NCBI RefSeq assembly: GCF_040702995.1
Contig: NZ_CP159992.1
Span: forward strand, 769,501-833,500
Origin: Paenibacillus sp. AN1007
GTDB taxonomy: Bacteria > Bacillota > Bacilli > Paenibacillales > Paenibacillaceae
Length of the DNA: 64,000 bases
Direction: 5' to 3'
Shown here: piece after piece, positions 57,901 to 64,000 of the stretch
How the letters are laid out: every line of letters starts with the position of its first letter
How positions within the stretch are numbered: the stretch's first letter is position 1
Notes under the pieces: model-generated
What the model was told of the DNA's origin: nothing
Database searches by the model: none
What the model saw: the letters and a program-made list of their open reading frames with translations, nothing else
Translations under genes and position numbers: made by a program

Positions 57901-58498
57901 CGTGCCAGGGATGGAACTCGGTGATGCCGCGCGTTATCAGTACAATCATGAATGGACTGCGGAAGAGCGAAGGAAATATACTATGGAACAGGCGATGGTT
58001 CGGTTCGTAAATCAGACTTCGCACAGCAAAACATGGACAGGTCGTTACAATTGGATGATCCTTCCGTCGCAGATTCGAACACTCATCGGTCCTAAAACAG
58101 AGATCCCTCCTGATGTGGATGCAGACCGGGCAAATGCTTCCATCCAGCGCTGGTACGGTGAATACAGCTTGCCGGCCGATGTATACGCTGTGCCCAAGGG
58201 AACGAATCTGGAACGTTTGGCACGGGAAACGCCGCTGGATGATAAGGCTGCTGTATTTCTAAATGATGGTTACATCATCGTGAATTTCAACTTGGAGACG
58301 CTGCAGCATGGAAACACCCTGGCTCCGCATCTGCAGTATATTCAGGCACCTTTGATGAATCAATGGCAGCTGGAAGGGTTTAATCCCAGTCCGCTGCATG
58401 AAGAAGGAAGAAATTGGCCAATGAAGGACGGCGATGTGGTATTCTATCATGTGGATCAGTCCAGTCGTGATGATTTTCAATCGCAAGTCCCTCATTAA
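54857..58498 (+). CDS. Large surface protein with Big_2-like domains (apparent frameshift at 5' end)
   Basis: About 1,200 residues, of which the first ~25 (TTG start at 54857) are probably not native: true coding likely begins in another frame at 54837 and joins near 54935. The mature part starts around AANEYGPKSMKS. Two bacterial Ig-like (Big_2) domains are visible at about 205-300 (ITWF-like EIKWFTSDETVASIE, SPGTVTVRAIW) and 305-395 (LTWYSSNSAVAVIGADGKL). A Gly/Glu-rich linker follows, and then about 800 residues that I do not recognise. There is no SLH domain or wall anchor of its own; the preceding SLH protein could be its partner. The 5' third is AT-rich. A terminator follows. Confidence 0.7.
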   Translation: MFKCTIRIIGITNVDFNRCTIKHGKSAANEYGPKSMKSPQKVTILATPTVGNPGVYWYQENNGQFRADHSGGPTYANNVGSCSNPFPAATEVPDSVDFSKWPPKNWPDYNNNQINASQIHNVRIHDISYQGRSDQDSYTGIGEIRPPFSSTIVGIRTITGGYHVPTETEPFKNGGKTTSGCPKYNVVYYTPMDIIWEGDLIEEKEIDVTPDAALKIGQTKQMTAKVKTKNYGSTAWGEGVDVSGREAEIKWFTSDETVASIELKTGMLKAKSPGTVTVRAIWNNGTYLISDTATIKVTSEPGLVVNLPNACKSSTTLLQAEAVLTKPDGSIHKVTAHPKLTWYSSNSAVAVIGADGKLTTKGIVGSTMIKAHFRDSAQRLDEQAEQELEVKDCSDGGGTEGEGPGGNPPNACPVGISPPSRGAVIEAKVMDPSVRGVLQADTRGAEKFDVIQGIPTSEDLYANVMTKGYLFQHRWVNMTGTVTYTVNVKKMYHKTWTIPGRASSGKDDPGTEAEPKEVDVPIELSMQVTRTYSYWQIDQLEVYKLNEASISNYALGGFGGTVTLSPNAYTPPALQAAADPEVTSHVKAAKCQELDLGTESVPGGSKEPPTPDETALFQSEAEAEVGENTVNNDNVIFDDAVVMDAGPVQKEAPRPGVIPEPYTIGDDVLYRSGLTIQNTLMNKADQATTGVINYGLLPGNVNGGQNQRFPIPGINPVTVHTPVVNYSWVSDDQAHNQKTNPDPMRAALILEREFLVRIPTTGQHLDTARYPGYGDRDYAKYFRSKQVRFPFDVYTADRNHYIPADTWIDIPIHQLDTTFVLPVWVDEGNYQIEFCNTAENAPMNFTEQSDANTNLNHHAAVDTIAVEVIGRLYDFQITDIADYNWENVFRKRPGSPEAAGISYWTGTNKIDGDPRGNSAPYVLPIRPGSHPVQGFRNAAVKTGYHFKFDVKTKGNMFGKQDGIRITPTFYHIRKDGSKRQEVDLYYHRGQERLIQIGSAQDVEKRYVILNARLRNVPGMELGDAARYQYNHEWTAEERRKYTMEQAMVRFVNQTSHSKTWTGRYNWMILPSQIRTLIGPKTEIPPDVDADRANASIQRWYGEYSLPADVYAVPKGTNLERLARETPLDDKAAVFLNDGYIIVNFNLETLQHGNTLAPHLQYIQAPLMNQWQLEGFNPSPLHEEGRNWPMKDGDVVFYHVDQSSRDDFQSQVPH

Positions 58499-58554
58499 AG
58501 CCTTATTCAAACCGCATTGAAGTTTAAATAGACGATTCATCCTCGTAACCTCTT

Positions 58555-58600
58555 AAGAAGCAGTTGTGGCGTTAATCCACGCAGAGCTGCTTCTTTTTTG
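58555..58600 (+). terminator. Terminator after the large surface protein gene
   Basis: AAGAAGCAG and CTGCTTCTT pair, with inner GTGG/CCAC, followed by T6. Confidence 0.85.
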
Positions 58601-58900
58601 TGTTAACCTATTATGCTTGGTCCGAGGAACGGGTATAAAAGGTAAGGAGCACTCATTGTAATTCACATTGACCATACATGATTCACTTCACCATTCTAGC
58701 GGATGTCTGAAAGCGCTGAAGGAAGCCGATCCTGCCGAAATTTTTGATCCAAGCCATGGAAGCTACCGAAGCCGTGCCGGTGCACGTCATGGGAAAATGA
58801 AGCAGCAGGGGTCGAAAAGGGGTAATAGATGCACTTCAGTGGGGTGCAGGACATGCCTAATCACATTACGTTCATACTACGCTCTGAGAGGGGATTCACT
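58601..58900. other. Intergenic region before the first pullulanase gene
   Basis: No convincing gene. TGAAAGCGCTGAAG at 58708-58721 matches the cre consensus at 12 of 14 positions, the core being perfect. I found no clear promoter. Confidence 0.4.
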
Positions 58901-60997
58901 ATGATTGATGATATGCAGAAAAAACAAACAGCCGAGAGCACGAGTACAGTTTCGATGGACAGTACATATACAGGAAGAGATCTGGGTGTTACAACCGGAC
59001 CGAATGTTTGCTGTTTCAAGGTATGGTCTCCAGCAGCTGTTCAAATGGGGCTCGTCTTGTATCCTCCCTTAACGGGTGGGAATCCCGAGCAGACTCCTAA
59101 TCAGTTGAAGCAAAGCATCCTGTCAATGCATCCGGATGAACAGGATTTGTGGGTTTTAGATGTGGAAGGGGACTTGCGGGGCTATCGATATATGTTTAAA
59201 TCAACCTTCGCAGATGGAACGTCAACAACAGCGGTTGATCCATACGCTCGGGCGGTAACGATGAACGGAGAGATGGGTGTCATTGTGTACATGGAAGAGA
59301 CTCATCCTGAAGGATGGGAGCAGGATATCCGTCCAGAGTGCAGTCATCCTACGGATGCGGTTCTATACGAACTGCATGTCCGTGATTTCTCCATCCATCC
59401 TTCTTCCGGCATTGTGAATAAAGGGAAGTATCTTGCATTTACGGAGACCGGGCTGCGTGATGCCGCAGGTAATAAGCTGGGGATCGATCATTTGGCTGAG
59501 CTGGGCATTACCCATGTGCATCTGCTGCCAGTATTTGATTTTGCAACGGTAGATGAGTCGAATGCAGATAATGATCTGAAGGATGCATCCAACTATAACT
59601 GGGGCTATGATCCGCTGCATTACAATGTACCGGAAGGTTCATATGCCACGCGTGCAGATGATCCCGAAACGCGAATTCGTGAATTCAAGTCTATGATTCT
59701 TGCGCTTCATCGTAAAGGTATAGGTGTTATTATGGACGTGGTTTATAACCACACGTTTGATACTGCGGAGAGTTCGTTTGAAAAGCTGGTTCCAGGGTAC
59801 TATTATCGTCAGCACGCAGACGGGACGTACAGCAATGGATCAGGCACAGGCAATGAGACTGCATCGGAACGAGCGATGGTTCGCAAATTTATTATTGATT
59901 CGGTTCGCTTCTGGGCAGAGGAATATCATGTGGACGGTTTTCGTTTTGATCTGATGGGACTGATCGACATCACCACGATGAAACAGCTAGCATCAGAGCT
60001 TCATCATCAGGTGTCTCCCTCCATCTTGTTATATGGCGAACCTTGGGCAGCGATGGACTCGCCTTTGGGTGATGAGATGACCGTGAAAGGAACACAGCGC
60101 GGTGCAGGTTTTGCAGTGTTCAACGACGATTTTCGCGGCCTCATTAAGGGAGATAGCGACGGAGACGGCAAAGGATTTGCAACCGGCGAAAATGGGAAGG
60201 AAGATCAGTTATGGACAGGTGTACAGGGATCAATTCATGATTTTACAGAAGGCCCGGCCGAGACGATTAACTATGTAACGGTTCATGACAATCTTAATCT
60301 GTGGGATAAGGTGGCACGAACACAAGGGCTGCAGGATACGCTGGGCTTTCTGGTTTATAACGAGGATGGAAGTATACGAGGGTTTGACAACGTGGAAGAA
60401 GCCGTTCGGAAGGCTGATCCTTATCTTCAGATCGATCCGGACAATGTGCTTGAGAACGAAACGGTCAGACGCTGCCTGCTGGCGAACGGTATTGTACTCA
60501 CATCACAAGGTGTCCCGCTGATTGCGGCTGGAGATGAGATGCTGCGCAGCAAATTTGGCGATGCAAACAGCCATGAGAGTGGAGATATAGTCAACGCCAT
60601 CCATTGGGATCAGAAACAGCGTTTTAAACCGGTATTTGACTATTATCGGGGTCTAATTCAACTGCGACGGGAGCATCCGGCCTTTCGAATGCGCACACGT
60701 GAAATGATTGAGCAGCATGTCCGTCTTTTACACAAAGAACAAGGTCTGCTCGTATTCGAGCTGCAGGGTGAGGACGTTCAGGATACGTGGAAACGGATCA
60801 TTGTAATCTTTAATGCTTCCCCAAAAACACGTTCTGTCTCCATCCCTTCAGGCAGATGGAAGGCAGCTGTTGAAGATGGGTGTGTACATGCAGATTCGCT
60901 GGGCACAATGGAGAACTCCAAAGACCACCAATACAGTGATAACAGCCAGGTGCAGGTCAAGAGATTATCCATGACCGTGTTATATTCTGAGTGCTGA
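58901..60997 (+). CDS. Type I pullulanase (GH13), first copy
   Basis: A 698-residue debranching enzyme that hydrolyses alpha-1,6 bonds in pullulan, glycogen or starch dextrins. After an N-terminal CBM48-like domain (about 30-150) comes the GH13 barrel with the type I signature YNWGYDP (232-238). The catalytic residues are Asp350 (GFRFDLMG), Glu380 (LYGEPW) and Asp463 (VHDN). No signal peptide is visible, so it is probably intracellular. ATG at 58901 with GAGAGGGG upstream is preferred over an in-frame ATG at 58829. A second pullulanase follows in tandem. Confidence 0.93.
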   Translation: MIDDMQKKQTAESTSTVSMDSTYTGRDLGVTTGPNVCCFKVWSPAAVQMGLVLYPPLTGGNPEQTPNQLKQSILSMHPDEQDLWVLDVEGDLRGYRYMFKSTFADGTSTTAVDPYARAVTMNGEMGVIVYMEETHPEGWEQDIRPECSHPTDAVLYELHVRDFSIHPSSGIVNKGKYLAFTETGLRDAAGNKLGIDHLAELGITHVHLLPVFDFATVDESNADNDLKDASNYNWGYDPLHYNVPEGSYATRADDPETRIREFKSMILALHRKGIGVIMDVVYNHTFDTAESSFEKLVPGYYYRQHADGTYSNGSGTGNETASERAMVRKFIIDSVRFWAEEYHVDGFRFDLMGLIDITTMKQLASELHHQVSPSILLYGEPWAAMDSPLGDEMTVKGTQRGAGFAVFNDDFRGLIKGDSDGDGKGFATGENGKEDQLWTGVQGSIHDFTEGPAETINYVTVHDNLNLWDKVARTQGLQDTLGFLVYNEDGSIRGFDNVEEAVRKADPYLQIDPDNVLENETVRRCLLANGIVLTSQGVPLIAAGDEMLRSKFGDANSHESGDIVNAIHWDQKQRFKPVFDYYRGLIQLRREHPAFRMRTREMIEQHVRLLHKEQGLLVFELQGEDVQDTWKRIIVIFNASPKTRSVSIPSGRWKAAVEDGCVHADSLGTMENSKDHQYSDNSQVQVKRLSMTVLYSEC

Positions 60998-61046
60998 AGG
61001 GCAGGGTTCTCGTAGGTAATCAACAATCGCAATCTAACACAATGGC

Positions 61047-61083
61047 AGCACTCTCTTTAATATCCAAGGGAGTGCTTTTTTTA
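61047..61083 (+). terminator. Terminator between the two pullulanase genes
   Basis: AGCACTC and GAGTGCT pair, with CTT/AAG inside, followed by T7. Confidence 0.85.
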
Positions 61084-61201
61084 GTTCCGCAGGTACAGAC
61101 GCTGTCAACCACAGCGCTTGTTTACATAAGATATAGATGAAAGCGATTGCTCATGAAATGCTTCGCTCTAGCCGATATGTTGAGTATTGACAACCCCGGG
61201 T

Positions 61202-61230
61202 TGACAAATAGCGTCCCGCTTCGTAACATC
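61202..61230 (+). promoter_or_regulatory. SigA-type promoter of the second pullulanase gene
   Basis: Perfect TTGACA, 17 bases, TAACAT. A second TTGACA lies 14 bases upstream (61188-61193). Confidence 0.6.
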
Positions 61231-61271
61231 GGGACAATACGAATTCAAAGGATATAAAGGCGGTGGGAACG

Positions 61272-64000
61272 ATGCCCGAATGGACTTCTTTTCGTTATGA
61301 AGGCAGCGATCTTGGTTTAACGTATACCTGTGCCGCGAGTACGTTCAAAGTATGGGCGCCTACGGCACAGCTGGTTCATATATTGATTTTTGAAGATGAA
61401 GGCGAGTACAACGACCTTGGCATTGTAACGAATCATGATAACGGTCAGGCATATGAGATGAGGCGTGATACTGATGGAATCTGGCAGCTGACCCTTTCGG
61501 GAGACTGGGCCGGTTATTATTATATGTACCGCATCGTTCATCAGGACCAGCGGGTGGAAATCGCAGCGGACCCTTATGGCAGAGCTGTGACGGCCAATGG
61601 GCAGCGAACAGCAATCATAGATCTGGACACAACCGATCCGGAGGGTTGGGACCAGGATGTGAAACCGTCTTTTCTGCACCCGGTTGATGCCATAATCTAT
61701 GAACTGCATGTACGTGACTTCTCTTCTGACCCTCAGGCAGAACTTCCTTACAAAGGGAAATACCTGGCTTTTACGGCTTCAGGACTTACCGACAGCGCCG
61801 GCAATCGGATCGGGATCGATCATTTGGTTGAACTCGGTATTACTCATGTACATTTACTTCCTACAGCTGATTATCAGACGGTAAATGAGCTTGCTGCAGC
61901 GCATGCCGAATCCAATGTCAAAGCACCGTACAACTGGGGTTATGACCCGCAGCATTACAATGTTCCTGAAGGATCTTATGCAACGAATCCACGAGAGCCG
62001 GCTGTTCGCATCCGTGAATTTAAATTGATGATTCAATCGCTGCATCGGCAGGGTATTCGCGTTGTCCTCGATGTCGTCTACAATCATACGTACAGCGTTG
62101 AAAAGGGTCCTTTTGATCGTATCGTGCCTGGTTATTTCTATCGATCTTATGAAGATGGTACACGCAGCAACGGTTCGGGAGTTGGCAATGAACTCGCAAC
62201 CGAACGTCCGATGGTACGAAAATATATTTTAGATTCACTGCGCTTCTGGGCTGCAGAATATCATATTGACGGGTTCAGGTTTGATCTGATGGCACTGATT
62301 GATCAGGATACGATGAGTGAGCTCACCCGTGAATTAAAAGAACAGTTCGATCCTGCATTTCTTATCTATGGAGAACCATGGATGGGCGGAGATTCACCGC
62401 TAATGCGTCCAACACTAAAGGGAACACAGAAGGGGCAGGGCTTTGCTGTATTTAATGACCACTTTCGCAGTGCGATCAAAGGGGATAGCGACGGCAGCGG
62501 CAGAGGATTTATCACGGGTGCGGGAGGTCTGGAGTACGAGATCTTAAAAGGTGCTGCGGGAGCGATCGATGATTTCGCCACTTCTCCGGCGGAAACCGTC
62601 AATTATGTAACTGCTCATGATAATCTGAATCTGTGGGACAAAATTGCAACCTCCCTCAATCTTCGTCATGATCTGGGCTTTCCCGTATGGAAAGACGGAC
62701 AGCCCGTGGGGGGCGGCAGTGCCGAGTCAGCGGTCAAGGCAGCCGATCCTTATCGGTATGTGGATGAAACGAATGTAATGGATCATGAGATGGTTCGCCG
62801 CTCGCTGCTTGCATCAGGCATCCTGCTGACGTCCCAAGGTATACCGTTTCTGCATGCCGGGGATGAGATGTTAAGGTCCAAGGTTGGAGATCATAACAGT
62901 TATCGAAGTGGTGATGCCGTGAATATGATTTCTTGGGCGAACAAGGAACGCTTTAGACCCGTATTCGACTATTATCGCGGGCTGATCCAGCTAAGGCGTG
63001 CACATCCAGCGTTCCGTATGATGGAGGCAGGGCAGGTTCGCAGTCATCTTCGCTGCCTGCGGATGGACGGAAACGTTATTGTTTACGTGCTCGAGCATGG
63101 AGCGAATGAAGATGCGTGGAACCGGATCGTCGTGATTTATAATGGCTCGGACGAATCTCAGTCCATACATCTGGAGGCGGGGGAATGGAAGATTGTCGTG
63201 AATCATCATAAAGCTGGAACGGACGTCATTGAAACCGTCACAGGCGAAGTTCAGGTGGAACGGTGGTCGCTCATGGTTCTATACGATATGGAGCGTGCTG
63301 TTGAAGCTGATCCTGCTGCGCTGGAAGTCAGTGCGCCGCGCCGGGTATTCGCTCCGCAGGAGACTTCAATCCTGCGGGCCATCGTGAGAGATCGTACTGG
63401 AAATATTCTGGAAGATATACCTGTCGTATGGAGTTCTTCCGATCCGGATATTGTAAGTATGGAAGAAAATGGTGCATTCCATACCCTGGCTCGAGGTGCG
63501 GCTTCCATCACTGCGCGCTGCGGTCCGATTATGACCTCCTGTACCATTCAGGTCGATGTTCGGTATGCTGACCGAATCGAAATTGTAGGGGAACCCGTAC
63601 TGTACACAACGCGAATTAGCCGTTTCCGCGCGCTGGTGTTGGATCAATACGGGCAGCCCCTTACAGATGCAGATATTCGCTGGAGCTCCTCTCACACGGA
63701 TGTGGCAGCTGTAAGTCACACGGGAATGGTTAGGGCGCTGACTTCAGGCAGCTCAGTAATCATCGCAGAAGCTGGATCAGTACGGGCAGCCTATGCCGTC
63801 ACCGTCCACAGACATATGTCACGAACGGTAACGATTCGATACGAGCGGTCGGATCACTGCTATGATGGCTGGGATGTTTGGGTGTGGGGAACAGGTATGG
63901 AGGATGGTGCCGTTCGATTAGAGCGTGCTGGCAGTGCTGCAGAAGCCCGGTTTCGCGTGGCTCCGGGTCTGCATCATCTCGGCTTTATCATTAGGCTTAA
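61272..64000 (+). CDS. Type I pullulanase (GH13) with C-terminal Big_2 and CBM41-like domains, right-truncated
   Basis: The frame is open from ATG 61272 (AAAGGCGGTGGG upstream) to the window edge, 909 codons. CBM48-like domain (about 10-110), then the GH13 barrel with YNWGYDP near residue 220 and catalytic Asp338, Glu368 and Asp450. Beyond the barrel (about 680 on) come two Ig-like Big_2 domains (each with VWSSSDPDIVSM- or IRWSSSHTDVAAVS-like strands) and the beginning of a CBM41-type starch-binding domain (about 851 on: TIRYERSDHCYDGWDVWVWG). It is a paralogue of the preceding gene. No signal peptide is visible although Big_2 and CBM41 usually occur in secreted enzymes. Confidence 0.9.
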   Translation, partial: MPEWTSFRYEGSDLGLTYTCAASTFKVWAPTAQLVHILIFEDEGEYNDLGIVTNHDNGQAYEMRRDTDGIWQLTLSGDWAGYYYMYRIVHQDQRVEIAADPYGRAVTANGQRTAIIDLDTTDPEGWDQDVKPSFLHPVDAIIYELHVRDFSSDPQAELPYKGKYLAFTASGLTDSAGNRIGIDHLVELGITHVHLLPTADYQTVNELAAAHAESNVKAPYNWGYDPQHYNVPEGSYATNPREPAVRIREFKLMIQSLHRQGIRVVLDVVYNHTYSVEKGPFDRIVPGYFYRSYEDGTRSNGSGVGNELATERPMVRKYILDSLRFWAAEYHIDGFRFDLMALIDQDTMSELTRELKEQFDPAFLIYGEPWMGGDSPLMRPTLKGTQKGQGFAVFNDHFRSAIKGDSDGSGRGFITGAGGLEYEILKGAAGAIDDFATSPAETVNYVTAHDNLNLWDKIATSLNLRHDLGFPVWKDGQPVGGGSAESAVKAADPYRYVDETNVMDHEMVRRSLLASGILLTSQGIPFLHAGDEMLRSKVGDHNSYRSGDAVNMISWANKERFRPVFDYYRGLIQLRRAHPAFRMMEAGQVRSHLRCLRMDGNVIVYVLEHGANEDAWNRIVVIYNGSDESQSIHLEAGEWKIVVNHHKAGTDVIETVTGEVQVERWSLMVLYDMERAVEADPAALEVSAPRRVFAPQETSILRAIVRDRTGNILEDIPVVWSSSDPDIVSMEENGAFHTLARGAASITARCGPIMTSCTIQVDVRYADRIEIVGEPVLYTTRISRFRALVLDQYGQPLTDADIRWSSSHTDVAAVSHTGMVRALTSGSSVIIAEAGSVRAAYAVTVHRHMSRTVTIRYERSDHCYDGWDVWVWGTGMEDGAVRLERAGSAAEARFRVAPGLHHLGFIIRL

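Noticed and set aside
58668..58904. A 78-codon ORF before the first pullulanase
   Set aside because: It has no ribosome site and no recognisable composition or motif, and it overlaps the pullulanase start in another frame.
61137..61152. cre site before the second pullulanase (TGAAAAGCGATTGCT)
   Set aside because: The extra A shifts the half-site, leaving about 10 of 14 matches, too weak to call.

Overview
The window comes from a Gram-positive, endospore-former-type Firmicute, most likely Paenibacillus. The evidence is the gene content (SLH protein, GsiB-like KGG protein, YteP/YtcP/YtcQ-type sugar ABC systems without an ATPase gene, YesS-type AraC regulators, GlcT/PtsG/HPr/EI, MtlA-R-F-D, a split glycine decarboxylase gcvPA/gcvPB), strong AGGAGG-like ribosome sites, and TTG/GTG starts. 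It is ordinary chromosome: I found no rRNA, tRNA, CRISPR array, insertion sequence or prophage.

Layout. 1-9 kb: end of a chemotaxis receptor, a class B penicillin-binding protein, an AI-2E-family membrane protein, a polysaccharide deacetylase, ilvD, a KGG-repeat stress protein and a membrane acyltransferase. 9-15 kb: KDG kinase and KDPG aldolase, an alpha/beta hydrolase, a HAD phosphatase, a sirtuin whose 3' end is repeated in tandem, and an aldo/keto reductase. 15-20 kb: an AraC regulator divergent from galK-galE-galT. 20-25 kb: a PPOX flavoprotein, an iron alcohol dehydrogenase, and yuaF-floT (NfeD/flotillin) behind a SigW-type promoter. 24.4-29.8 kb: glcT, then ptsG-ptsH-ptsI with an RAT/terminator switch in the ptsG leader. 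30-35.4 kb: gcvT-gcvPA-gcvPB behind a tandem glycine riboswitch, with gcvH divergent. 35.7-41 kb: mtlA-mtlR-mtlF-mtlD. 41-44 kb: a small CWC protein and a MutS2-like ATPase without an Smr domain, preceded by a long leader. 44.2-53.2 kb: a rhamnogalacturonan-type uptake cluster (YesS-like regulator, two permeases, two binding lipoproteins, GH105 hydrolase). 53.5-58.5 kb: an SLH protein and a 1,200-residue surface protein whose signal peptide is out of frame. 58.9-64 kb: two tandem type I pullulanases, the second running off the window.

The genes work together mainly in carbohydrate use: glucose and mannitol PTS with the general PTS proteins, galactose (Leloir), KDG from pectin, rhamnogalacturonides and alpha-glucans. 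Several cre-like sites suggest CcpA control of some of these. Nested RNA control is prominent: GlcT antitermination, a glycine riboswitch, and what looks like an undescribed leader-peptide attenuator in front of the MutS2-like gene. That leader (SigA promoter, 7-codon leader ORF with a good ribosome site, mutually exclusive stems, two intrinsic terminators) is the most interesting object in the window.
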